Positions 42,922 through 51,617 of a stretch of DNA of 64,000 bases are shown here, in pieces (the first letter of the stretch is position 1; every line of letters begins with the position of its first letter). The stretch comes from Bacteroidales bacterium (GTDB taxonomy: Bacteria > Bacteroidota > Bacteroidia > Bacteroidales > JAIOZK01), in NCBI GenBank assembly GCA_021740625.1, contig JAIOZK010000003.1:112507-176506 (forward strand), given 5' to 3'. Below the pieces are notes generated by a model. It ran no database searches and was not told the DNA's origin. It saw only the letters and a list, made by a program, of their open reading frames with translations. A program made the translations under genes and the position numbers.

Positions 42922-44451
42922 ATGAAACACAAGGCTGGCTATACTTTCAGAATATCTTTAATTGTTGCCATGGGTGGTTTTCTCCTGGGATTCGACAGTG
43001 CTGTTATTTCCGGGACTGTACCTTTTATCAGGGAACATTTTCAAATGAATGAATTGCAATTGGGTTGGGCCGTAAGCTGTTTGATTTTGGGCGCCATGAC
43101 AGGAAATTTGAGTGCAGGGCCTTTGAGCAGTCGGTTTGGCCGCAAGAAGATCCTTATTTTTACGGCTTTGTTGTTTGTGCTTTCAGCCTTGGGGTCTGCT
43201 CTTGCTACCAATTACACCATGCTTATCATTGCCAGGATCTTGGGTGGTATTGGCGTGGGAGCGGCTATTTTGATAGCACCTGTGTATATAGCCGAAATTG
43301 CACCGGCAGAGAAACGCGGTCAGCTCGTTTCTTTAAATCAGTTGAATATTGTGATAGGAATATCTGCTGCCTATTTTTCAAATTATTTCCTGCTGCCCAC
43401 AGGCGAAAACAACTGGAGATGGATGCTGGGTGTGGAAATTATTCCCGCTGCATTGTATTTTCTTTTTCTTTTCTGGGTGCCACGCAGCCCTCGTTGGCTA
43501 TGCAAGGTTGGTAAAGAAACGGAAGCTTATGAAACGCTCAGAAAAATATGTAGTGAAAGCGTAGCCAAAAAAACGCTAAATGAAATAAAACAAAGCCTGG
43601 AGAATAAAACAGAAAAGTTAAAGTGGAATTCACTCTTCAGCCATAAGTTGCGATTCGTACTACTCATTGGATTTGCCATTGCATTTTTTCAGCAGATCAC
43701 AGGAATAAATGCCATCTTTTATTATGCTCCAACGATATTTGAGCAAGCCGGCGGTGGAACGGAATCTTCTTTCTTGCAGGCTGTTATTGTTGGCCTTACA
43801 AATCTGGCTTTTACAGTACTGGCCATTTATTTGATTGACAGGCTAGGCAGAAGAATTTTGTTGATGGTAGGAACCGCTTTGATGGCCGTTGCGCTGGTAT
43901 CAACCAGTTTAGCCTTTTATCAGGCATACTATGAGGTAGGTGAGGATTTGGTGTTGGAACTGCAAAATGCCGGGGCTTCTCAAAAAATGATTGAGCGAGT
44001 TGCTGAACTGGATCAACGTACTTTTGAAACAGAGAAAATGATGCTGAATGAATTTAAAGCATTTGCTGTAGATGATGATATTGATGAATTGAGAATGGTG
44101 ATCGTTAAAAATACCTTGCAAATCAATGCCCTGGTGGTTCTGGTTTCGATATTGTTATTTGTTGCTGCATTTGCCATTTCCCTTGGCCCTGTGATGTGGG
44201 CATTGTTAAGCGAAATCTTCCCAAACTACATCAGAGGATTTGCTATATCTGTGGTTGGATTTTTCAATTCACTGGTAAGCTTTAGCGTAACCTTGCTGTT
44301 TCCCTGGGAACTCAGCGTGATTGGTTCTGCTGGTACATTTTTGATATACGGCATACTGGCACTGCTCGCGTTTTTGTTCTCCGTGCGTTTTGTGCCTGAA
44401 ACAAAAGGAGTTTCCCTTGAGGAATTAGAAAAGAAACTGATTAAAAATTAA
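42922..44451 (+). CDS. MFS sugar porter
   Basis: A 509-residue inner-membrane transporter of the sugar porter (SP) family with 12 predicted helices. Motifs are GGFLLGFDSAVISG (helix 1), SSRFGRKKIL, ARILGGIGVGAAILIAPVYIAEIAPAEKRG, the QQITGIN motif of helix 7, IDRLGRRILL and the C-terminal PETKGVSLEELE. It probably brings glucose or a short gluco-oligosaccharide from periplasm to cytosol with protons. Between helices 9 and 10 it has an extra hydrophilic stretch of about 65 residues (around 335-400), predicted to be helical. It lies between GH3 and the GH-A gene in the PUL. Confidence 0.94.
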   Translation: MKHKAGYTFRISLIVAMGGFLLGFDSAVISGTVPFIREHFQMNELQLGWAVSCLILGAMTGNLSAGPLSSRFGRKKILIFTALLFVLSALGSALATNYTMLIIARILGGIGVGAAILIAPVYIAEIAPAEKRGQLVSLNQLNIVIGISAAYFSNYFLLPTGENNWRWMLGVEIIPAALYFLFLFWVPRSPRWLCKVGKETEAYETLRKICSESVAKKTLNEIKQSLENKTEKLKWNSLFSHKLRFVLLIGFAIAFFQQITGINAIFYYAPTIFEQAGGGTESSFLQAVIVGLTNLAFTVLAIYLIDRLGRRILLMVGTALMAVALVSTSLAFYQAYYEVGEDLVLELQNAGASQKMIERVAELDQRTFETEKMMLNEFKAFAVDDDIDELRMVIVKNTLQINALVVLVSILLFVAAFAISLGPVMWALLSEIFPNYIRGFAISVVGFFNSLVSFSVTLLFPWELSVIGSAGTFLIYGILALLAFLFSVRFVPETKGVSLEELEKKLIKN

Positions 44452-44470
44452 TATAATATAAGATCTCATT

Positions 44471-45808
44471 ATGAATCAGAAAAATAGGAAAATAGCTGGA
44501 GTTATTTTGGTACTGGCAGTTTTTGGGCTTGCATTTATTGAATACAAAGGAGCTACCAAACCTGTGAGTGAAGTTGCCAGAGTTAGCATACAACAGGAAA
44601 AAGATGCTTACAAACTTTATTTGAACGATGAGGAGTTTTTTATCAAAGGTGCCGGACTTGAGTTTGGAAATATCAAAGCCCTGGCAGAGCATGGAGGAAA
44701 CTCTTTCAGGACCTGGCGAACCGAGAATGGAAAGCAAAGTGGTAAAGAAGTCTTGGATCAGGCACACAGGCATGGCCTTATGGTATGCATGGGACTTGAA
44801 GTGGGCAAAGAGCGTCATGGCTTTGATTACAATGACAATGAGGCTGTTGAAAAACAACTCGAATATATCACCGCTGAGGTGAAGAAACATAAAGACCATC
44901 CCGCATTGCTTATGTGGGGAATCGGAAATGAATTAAACCTGGCAAGTACCAATCCTGCTGTATGGGATGCTGTAAACGACATTGCCAAAATGATACATTC
45001 ACTCGATAAGAATCATCCCGTAACCACCATGCTGGCGGGAGCCGGAAAAGAGGATGTTAAAAATGTTATGGAGAGATGCCCCGAACTGGACCTGCTTTCT
45101 TTCCAGATTTATGGCGATATTATGAATCTTCCAGGCTATATCGAAGAAAGTGGCTGGGAGGGCCCTTATATCATAACTGAATGGGGTGCCACCGGACACT
45201 GGGAGGTTGCCAGAACCGAATGGGACCGGCCCATAGAGCAAACAAGCCATGAAAAAGCAATCGCCTATAAAGAACGATACGAAAAAGTGATTGAGGCCAA
45301 TCCTGAACAATGCCTTGGATCCTATGTCTTTCTCTGGGGGCAAAAACAAGAACGTACCCCGACATGGTATGGAATTTTTCTGGAAAATGGTGAAGAAACC
45401 GAAGCCGTGGATGTTATGCATTATGTATGGAATGATACCTGGCCTGATAACAGAGCCCCGCGTTTGGATTCTTTGAGATTGAACGGCTTATCGGCATACG
45501 ATAATGTTTACCTTAATACAGACGAAAAAGCCAGTGCCACTGCTTTTATCGTAGATCCTGATGGCGATCCTTTGCAATACAGATGGGTGATCATGACCGA
45601 AGTGAAAAGAGATCATATGAGCTTTGGCGGAGATCATGAAAATACACCTGAAGCATTGAAAGAATTTTCGGGAAAAGATATTGATTCGGATCTTGTTTTT
45701 AAAGCTCCTGAAGAAGAAGGGGAATACAGGTTGTTCGTTTATGCCAGCGATGGACAGGGCAATGCCGCAACTGCCAATATCCCGTTTTATGTAAAAAAAG
45801 ATATGTAA
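44471..45808 (+). CDS. Clan GH-A glycoside hydrolase with Ig-like tail (GH158/GH2-like)
   Basis: A 445-residue enzyme. An N-terminal hydrophobic segment (about 8-24) without a lipobox suggests a signal anchor or export signal. The TIM barrel shows GGNSFRTWRTENG, the acid/base WGIGNEL (Glu154) and the nucleophile YIITEWGATG (Glu237). The end (about 350-445, DPDGDPLQYRWVIM) is an Ig-like beta-sandwich. It is close to the GH2 TIM-barrel group; the TIM barrel plus Ig layout and the setting also suit GH158 endo-beta-1,3-glucanases. The family is therefore provisional. It lies 19 nt after the MFS gene and 7 nt before the phosphorylase-like gene. Confidence 0.8.
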   Translation: MNQKNRKIAGVILVLAVFGLAFIEYKGATKPVSEVARVSIQQEKDAYKLYLNDEEFFIKGAGLEFGNIKALAEHGGNSFRTWRTENGKQSGKEVLDQAHRHGLMVCMGLEVGKERHGFDYNDNEAVEKQLEYITAEVKKHKDHPALLMWGIGNELNLASTNPAVWDAVNDIAKMIHSLDKNHPVTTMLAGAGKEDVKNVMERCPELDLLSFQIYGDIMNLPGYIEESGWEGPYIITEWGATGHWEVARTEWDRPIEQTSHEKAIAYKERYEKVIEANPEQCLGSYVFLWGQKQERTPTWYGIFLENGEETEAVDVMHYVWNDTWPDNRAPRLDSLRLNGLSAYDNVYLNTDEKASATAFIVDPDGDPLQYRWVIMTEVKRDHMSFGGDHENTPEALKEFSGKDIDSDLVFKAPEEEGEYRLFVYASDGQGNAATANIPFYVKKDM

Positions 45809-45815
45809 AGCCAAA

Positions 45816-48617
45816 ATGCAAAAAGAACCAAGGAAAAATACAGAAATAAGATTTGGTGGTATTGTTGCACGAAATTCTGAGGGCCCCTTGTGGAAATTCA
45901 CAGAGGAGAGAGATGCCAGATTCATATCTCCATATGCGAATAAAATATCGCGTTTGTATTTTCCATTGATGAATCAGGCCGGGATGAAGTCTTATGTTAC
46001 GCCCGACCTTAAAGGGGATATCTGTACAGCCTTTGATAAATATTTAAGTGCTCCTCTCGTAACAGAAGAGATCCATCGCAACAAGGCTTCTAGAAATTTC
46101 CGGATTGTAGCCAAAGGGCATAAACCCTGGTCTGTGGCAGGGCTTAGCGCACATCAAATCGCAGAAAAATGGTCGGAAGAAAAGGATTATCACGAAGTTG
46201 AAGGACGTCCCGGGGAGTTTACCTTGCGAAGAAGAAACAATACCCTGGGATTGCTGAGCGAAACAAAGATATTTATCCCCTCCAATAATGATCCCCTTGA
46301 AATAATGCTTGTGAAGGTTACCAACGAAGGTAAAAAGCCTGTTGAATTCAAAGCTGCATACAGTATTCCTGTTTTTGGCAGAAGTGCTGATAATTTCAGG
46401 GATCATAGACAGGTCACAAGCATGTTTCAGAAAACCAGGGTGCTGGATTCAGGCATCAGCATAAAACCATCTGTTAAGCATGATGAATCCGGGCATCAGA
46501 TAAATACAACTGAATATTCTGTTTTCGCTTTTGATAAAGAAGGAATTGGTGCCAGAGACCAATGGGCCCTGATGGAAGATTTTATTGGCGAAGGAGGAAG
46601 CCTTTTGAATCCCGAAGCGCTGGCCCTTGATCACCCTTCTCCTGAGTATAATGAGGATAATATAAACGGAAAGGAAGCAATTGCAGCTTTCCGCTGGGAT
46701 AAGAAAGAACTTGCTCCGGGAGAATCCGAAATATTTGTAATGCTGCATTGTATCACGGAAAGCGAATCAGAAACACTTGCATTGTATGAGAAGTATAAAG
46801 ATTTCAAAAATGTGACATACAGCCTTAGCGAAACCAGGCAATACTGGGAAATCTTTACGAATCATATTGAAATCCAAACATCAGATAATGATTTTGATAA
46901 CTGGATTAAATGGATCATTTACCAGGTAAAGTGCAGGCAAATATTTGGTAACTCGTATCTGCCCGATTTTGGATACGGAAGAGGAGGAAGAGGTTGGCGC
47001 GATCTGTGGCAGGACCTTTTGGCAATTTTCCTGGTTGAACAGGACACGGCTTCAAATGAACTTTTAAATAATTTAAAAGGTATTAGAATTGATGGCTCCA
47101 ATGCCACGATAATTGGAACAGAACCGGGAACTTTCAAGGCCGATAGAAATAATATCGCCCGGTATTGGAGTGATCATGGTGCATGGCCCCTTTTTGTGCT
47201 CAATTTTTACATCGATCAAACAGGAGACCTGGAAATTTTGCTCAAAGACCTTCCTTATTGGAAAGATCAGTTCAGCTTCAGAACAAAAGAAATCGACAAA
47301 GAATGGGATGCATCAGATGGCAACCTGCAGTTGGATGTTTTCGGTAAGGAATACAGGGGCAGTGTGTTTGAGCATGTCCTTTTGCAAAACCTTTCATCAT
47401 ATTATCATGTGGGCGAACATAACAATCTTTTGCTTGAAGGCGCCGACTGGAACGATACCTATGACATGGCACGTGAAAGGGGAGAGTCTGTTTGCTTTCA
47501 TCATTTTTATGGCTTCAATCTGAAATTGCTGGCAGAATTGCTTCAATCCCTCAAAGAAACAGGTATTGACAAAATAAGTTTGTTAGAGGAGATAGATATT
47601 TTGCTGGATACCCAAAACAATATCAGGGAAAACCTGACAAATCCTGGAAACAAACAAGCTGTATTAAATTCTTACTTATCAGCGGTTAAGTCAAGAGTCT
47701 CGGGAAAGAAAAAGGATTATGATATCGGGCAGTTGATAAATGATCTTCTACAAAAATCTTCTCATGTAAAAGAGCATATTCAGGAAAATGAATGGATTAC
47801 AACAAAAGAAGGAAGGAGTTTCTTCAATGGGCATTACGATAATCATGCCCACAAGATAGATGGTGACCATGTCCTGGGCGTCAGGATGGATCTTCCATCA
47901 CAGGTTATGCCGGTAATGTGTGAAACAGCCACTCAGAAACAAATCAAAGAAATAATAAAATCAACAAAATACTACCTCAAAGATGATGATAAACCCGGCT
48001 TGAGGTTGTGCACTGACTTTAAAGAACTCGACCTGAACATTGGCCGACTTACCGGCTTTACATACGGTTACAAAGAGCATGGAAGCAAGTGGATGCAGCA
48101 AAACATTATGCTGGCCTATGGCTTATATAAGCAAAAATTTGTAAATCAAGGTTTTGATATCATTAATGAAACTTACACCCTGGCAACTGACTCCGCAAAA
48201 TCCCGGATATTTCCCGGGCTCCCATCATTTTTTGAACCGGGCGACAGAGGTGCATATGCTTATCTTACCGGAAGCTCTACCTGGTTTATGCTAACACTTG
48301 TTCAACAGATTTTTGGTGTAAAAGGTAAGAAGGGTGATCTTTTCATTGAACCTAAACTTAGCAGTAAACAGTTTGATGATAATGGAGAAGCATCCATCAA
48401 GCTGGAATTCGCACAAAAAACGATTTTGGTGAAATACATGAATACAGCTAAACTTGCTTACGGAGAATATGCAATTGAGGAAATTTTATTCAATGACAAT
48501 ACCATTATAAAACCCGATAAAGATAGCTATCTGTTGAAACGTGATTTCCTGCAAAATTGTGTGAATGATGAAATTGTTATCAAAGTACTGTTAAGCAGAA
48601 AGCAATTTGAACAGTGA
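45816..48617 (+). CDS. GH94/GH149/GH161-like beta-glucan phosphorylase
   Basis: A 933-residue protein with no signal peptide, hence cytosolic. It has the fold order of clan GH-Q phosphorylases: an N-terminal beta-sandwich (about 1-340), a linker helix, an (alpha/alpha)6 barrel and a C-terminal beta cap. Landmarks are GRGGRGWRDLWQDLLA (about 388-403), WSDHGAWPLF, and LEGADWNDTYDMARERGESV (540-559), whose DWND holds the expected catalytic acid. It would split beta-glucosidic bonds with phosphate, releasing glucose-1-phosphate. Length and the GH16/GH3 setting favour a beta-1,3-gluco-oligosaccharide phosphorylase over cellobiose phosphorylase; the exact family is not settled by eye. Confidence 0.82.
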   Translation: MQKEPRKNTEIRFGGIVARNSEGPLWKFTEERDARFISPYANKISRLYFPLMNQAGMKSYVTPDLKGDICTAFDKYLSAPLVTEEIHRNKASRNFRIVAKGHKPWSVAGLSAHQIAEKWSEEKDYHEVEGRPGEFTLRRRNNTLGLLSETKIFIPSNNDPLEIMLVKVTNEGKKPVEFKAAYSIPVFGRSADNFRDHRQVTSMFQKTRVLDSGISIKPSVKHDESGHQINTTEYSVFAFDKEGIGARDQWALMEDFIGEGGSLLNPEALALDHPSPEYNEDNINGKEAIAAFRWDKKELAPGESEIFVMLHCITESESETLALYEKYKDFKNVTYSLSETRQYWEIFTNHIEIQTSDNDFDNWIKWIIYQVKCRQIFGNSYLPDFGYGRGGRGWRDLWQDLLAIFLVEQDTASNELLNNLKGIRIDGSNATIIGTEPGTFKADRNNIARYWSDHGAWPLFVLNFYIDQTGDLEILLKDLPYWKDQFSFRTKEIDKEWDASDGNLQLDVFGKEYRGSVFEHVLLQNLSSYYHVGEHNNLLLEGADWNDTYDMARERGESVCFHHFYGFNLKLLAELLQSLKETGIDKISLLEEIDILLDTQNNIRENLTNPGNKQAVLNSYLSAVKSRVSGKKKDYDIGQLINDLLQKSSHVKEHIQENEWITTKEGRSFFNGHYDNHAHKIDGDHVLGVRMDLPSQVMPVMCETATQKQIKEIIKSTKYYLKDDDKPGLRLCTDFKELDLNIGRLTGFTYGYKEHGSKWMQQNIMLAYGLYKQKFVNQGFDIINETYTLATDSAKSRIFPGLPSFFEPGDRGAYAYLTGSSTWFMLTLVQQIFGVKGKKGDLFIEPKLSSKQFDDNGEASIKLEFAQKTILVKYMNTAKLAYGEYAIEEILFNDNTIIKPDKDSYLLKRDFLQNCVNDEIVIKVLLSRKQFEQ

Positions 48618-48731
48618 TGTTTAAGCGGGCTGATATCTTTAACCGGACTTCATTGAGAAATAATGAAGGATTGATTGAGAAAATATAAAAGACACATAAA
48701 CAATAGAATAAATTCAAAATGTTGAGTTAAT

Positions 48732-48774
48732 GATGTATTCAATTGGGGTCATAGATGAATTTTTGAGCATGTAT
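48732..48774. promoter_or_regulatory. Shared motif pair GATGTATT / GCATGTAT
   Basis: GATGTATT (48732-48739) and GCATGTAT (48767-48774) are in the same order as upstream of the GH3 operon (40482 and 40511), with spacing 35 instead of 29. This lies 75-117 bp before the surface lipoprotein gene. Possible binding half-sites for the PUL regulator; speculative. The rest of the 231-bp gap has only a weak hairpin at 48648-48668. Confidence 0.3.
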
Positions 48775-48848
48775 TTCATTTGTCTTCTGTGTTAACACAA
48801 CATTAAATTAGTGACAAATTTTATAATTTATTAACCAAATTTAATGCT

Positions 48849-50357
48849 ATGATGAGTAAAAATTTTCTAAGAGTGTGCATGAATATATTTATACTTGGGT
48901 TAGTATCCCTGGTAGTTCTGAATTCATGTAAAAAAGACGATGAGGATGATCAGCCCTCAGCAAAAGATCCTATTGCCAGCTTCCAGTTTGAGATCAGTGA
49001 ATCAAATTACCTGGAAGTTACATTTACAAACTTTTCAAAAAATGCGAGTTCTTATACTTGGGATTTTGGCGATGGAGAAACTTCAACTGAAAAGGATCCG
49101 GTGCATACCTACGCTGAAGCAGGTAGCTATACTGTGAAACTTACAGCAAAAAATGATGCTGGATCCAGTGCAGACTATTCACAAGATCTAACAATTACCG
49201 ATCCTGATGAAGCCTACAAACTACTTACTGGAGAAGAATCCAAAACATGGAAATTATTCAGAGAAGGTGTTTCTATGTCTCTTGGACCAAATGCAGAAGA
49301 TCCTGCAGGATGGTGGGCCGGACTGGAAAACAATGGGGCAAGACCATGTCTCTATTTCCAGGAATTTACTTTTTATTATGACGGAACCTATGAGTTCAAC
49401 GATAATGGTGAGTTCTGGGGTGAGTTTGGTGTTTTTGATGGTATGTGGAATTACGAGATTTGCTTCGAAGCGATTCCTGAAAACATGATCAACAAAGACG
49501 GTGTGGATGTGAGTGCCTGGTTGTCAGGAACCCATGCATTTACTTATGATCCTTCTGTTGGTCAGGCAACAATTAATGGCCTGGGCGCCTGGATCGGTAT
49601 TCCTAAATTAACTACTGCAGGTGAAACAACCGTACCTGTTGAAAGCACAACTTTCAATGTTGAAATTACACAGGAAACAGGTTACGACCTCATGACAGTT
49701 TCTTTTGATTACGGAGACGGTGGTTACTGGCAAATAGTTTATGCCAGCTATTCTGATCCTTCACTGGAACCGGATGTAGTACTTGAAGAAGATCCTTATG
49801 GTGAAGATTTACCCGATCTTACCCCGGATGAATTGTATAATACTTTCGAAACACCAGATAGTTATGTAGTTCTTGATACTGCACATGCCTACGGAGCAGC
49901 ATCTGCTGCAAACAACATGGAACTCACTATTGGTGTTGCAGATCCTGCTGGCGCTGGTGTAAATGTTGCTGAATATGTAAGAATTGGAATGTATCAAGAA
50001 TTACAATTCTTCATGGAATATGATATACAGTTTGATAATTTTACAACATTATCACTGGATGTTTATATGCCAAGTTCAAACGATTATTCAGGAAGCCTAA
50101 CAAAAGGCATCGCGATCATCATTGGTGAGCATAGTGAAACAGAAGAATGGTGGACAGGTCATATTCAATATGATGTTGAGGCTACTGTTTTGGATGAATG
50201 GGTGACATATACATTTAATTTAGATGAACCTACAAGCGGTCCGGGTACCTATACGCCCTTTACAAATGATAAACTCGACTTCTTTGCAATCTCCCTTGGT
50301 GGCGGTGGCCATGAAGATCAGGGTACATTCTATATCAGGAATTTCAAGTTTGAATAA
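48849..50357 (+). CDS. PKD-domain surface lipoprotein, probable glycan-binding protein
   Basis: A 502-residue lipoprotein; the signal ends SLVVLNSCKKDDEDD with an acidic stretch after the Cys, consistent with surface export in Bacteroidota. A PKD domain (about 38-115, YTWDFGDGETSTEKDP) is followed by a region rich in Trp and Tyr (about 120-310, WWAGLENNGARPCLYF, WNYEICFE) and a C-terminal beta-sandwich (about 320-500). No catalytic motif was found. It occupies the place of a surface glycan-binding protein of a laminarin-type PUL, catching glucan for GH16 and SusCD. An intrinsic terminator follows directly. Confidence 0.85.
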   Translation: MMSKNFLRVCMNIFILGLVSLVVLNSCKKDDEDDQPSAKDPIASFQFEISESNYLEVTFTNFSKNASSYTWDFGDGETSTEKDPVHTYAEAGSYTVKLTAKNDAGSSADYSQDLTITDPDEAYKLLTGEESKTWKLFREGVSMSLGPNAEDPAGWWAGLENNGARPCLYFQEFTFYYDGTYEFNDNGEFWGEFGVFDGMWNYEICFEAIPENMINKDGVDVSAWLSGTHAFTYDPSVGQATINGLGAWIGIPKLTTAGETTVPVESTTFNVEITQETGYDLMTVSFDYGDGGYWQIVYASYSDPSLEPDVVLEEDPYGEDLPDLTPDELYNTFETPDSYVVLDTAHAYGAASAANNMELTIGVADPAGAGVNVAEYVRIGMYQELQFFMEYDIQFDNFTTLSLDVYMPSSNDYSGSLTKGIAIIIGEHSETEEWWTGHIQYDVEATVLDEWVTYTFNLDEPTSGPGTYTPFTNDKLDFFAISLGGGGHEDQGTFYIRNFKFE

Positions 50358-50367
50358 TATGATTCAT

Positions 50368-50404
50368 GAGCTATGACCGTTATAAGGGTCATAGCTCTTT
50401 TTTT
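50368..50404 (+). terminator. Intrinsic terminator between lipoprotein and GH16 genes
   Basis: Arms GAGCTATGACC (50368-50378) and GGTCATAGCTC (50387-50397) pair over 11 bp with an 8-nt loop, followed by seven T. It begins 11 bp after the lipoprotein stop codon and ends 4 bp before the GH16 ATG. It probably lowers expression of the downstream enzyme and transporter genes relative to the lipoprotein. Confidence 0.88.
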
Positions 50405-50408
50405 ATTT

Positions 50409-51536
50409 ATGCTGAAAAACATTCCATACGCTAAGATTATCCCTGTGCTTTTAAGCATGTTTCTTTTCTCTTGCGAAAAAGATGATGCTATGGAAGATTC
50501 AGGAGATCCCTATGATTTATCCATTGAAATTGTTTCTATTGATCAGGAAAAATATAAGGTTATTTTGCAGGCCGAAGCAAAAAACACCGTAGAATACTGG
50601 TTTTATTTGGAACCGGAAGAAGAAGCCGAAGAGATAAATACATCGGGATATTTTGAGCATACCTATGAAGAGCCGGGGGATTATAAAATAATTGTCAGGG
50701 CTTATGGCCCTTCCGATAGATACATAAAAGCCAGTAAATCATTCAGCATATCCGGCGCTGATCCACCTCCGGAGGTTCCTTTAAGCAAGGGCTATATCTC
50801 ACCCCTGCAATATGACGGATATCAGCTTGTCTGGCAGGATGAGTTCAATTCGAATTCCATCAATCTCTCAAACTGGGGCTTTGAGGTAGGCGACGGATGT
50901 CCTGATCTTTGCGGATGGGGCAACAACGAATTGGAGTATTATCGGGCTGAAAATGCCAGCGTGGCTGATAGTGTGCTGACAATTGAAGCACGTGCAGAAA
51001 GTTTTGGGGGTCGCGATTATACCTCAGCCAGGATGATAAGCAGGGGAAAACAATCCTTTCAATACGGCAGGGTTGATATTCGTGCACTTTTGCCACAAGG
51101 CAAAGGAATGTGGCCTGCCTTATGGATGATGGGAAACGATTTTAATCAGGTTGGGTGGCCCAATTGTGGCGAAATTGATATCATGGAAATGATTGGTGGT
51201 ATGGAAAACACTTGTCATGGGACAGCACACTGGGATGATGGACAGGGACATGCCAGTTATGGACAAAGTACAACGGTATCTCCCGAAACCCTGGCTGAAG
51301 CATATCATGTTTTTTCCATTGTTTGGGATGAGAGTTCCATAAAATGGTTTGTTGATGCTAAAATGTACAATGAACTCTCCATTGTTGAAGCCTCAATGAG
51401 CGAGTTCCACCAGGAATTCTGGTTTATCATAAATGTGGCCGTTGGAGGAAACTGGCCCGGAAGCCCGGATGCTACAACAGTTTTTCCGCAGCAAATGAAA
51501 GTTGACTATGTTCGTGTTTTTCAAAAAGACGAATAG
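50409..51536 (+). CDS. GH16 endo-beta-glucanase lipoprotein (laminarinase type)
   Basis: A 375-residue lipoprotein: MLKNIPYAKIIPVLLSMFLFSCEKDD. ATG 50409 is chosen because the in-frame ATG at 50373 lies within the terminator stem. A PKD-like domain (about 30-115) precedes the GH16 jelly roll. The active site is GEIDIMEMIG with Glu255, Asp257 and Glu260, the bulged ExDxxE form found in laminarinases; the flanking WPALWMMGNDF and NVAVGGNWPGSP are typical of GH16_3 endo-beta-1,3-glucanases. It probably cuts beta-1,3- or mixed-linkage glucan at the cell surface before import by SusCD, which follow 81 bp later. Confidence 0.94.
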   Translation: MLKNIPYAKIIPVLLSMFLFSCEKDDAMEDSGDPYDLSIEIVSIDQEKYKVILQAEAKNTVEYWFYLEPEEEAEEINTSGYFEHTYEEPGDYKIIVRAYGPSDRYIKASKSFSISGADPPPEVPLSKGYISPLQYDGYQLVWQDEFNSNSINLSNWGFEVGDGCPDLCGWGNNELEYYRAENASVADSVLTIEARAESFGGRDYTSARMISRGKQSFQYGRVDIRALLPQGKGMWPALWMMGNDFNQVGWPNCGEIDIMEMIGGMENTCHGTAHWDDGQGHASYGQSTTVSPETLAEAYHVFSIVWDESSIKWFVDAKMYNELSIVEASMSEFHQEFWFIINVAVGGNWPGSPDATTVFPQQMKVDYVRVFQKDE

Positions 51537-51617
51537 CAAATTGACTACATCGAAATTGGATCATTTAACAGAACCCCACCTTTTGAAAAAGACATATTGA
51601 ACTTAATATGAAAAAAT

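Noticed and set aside
50373..50408. Upstream ATG start for GH16
   Set aside because: It lies inside the terminator stem; ATG 50409 gives a clean lipoprotein signal.
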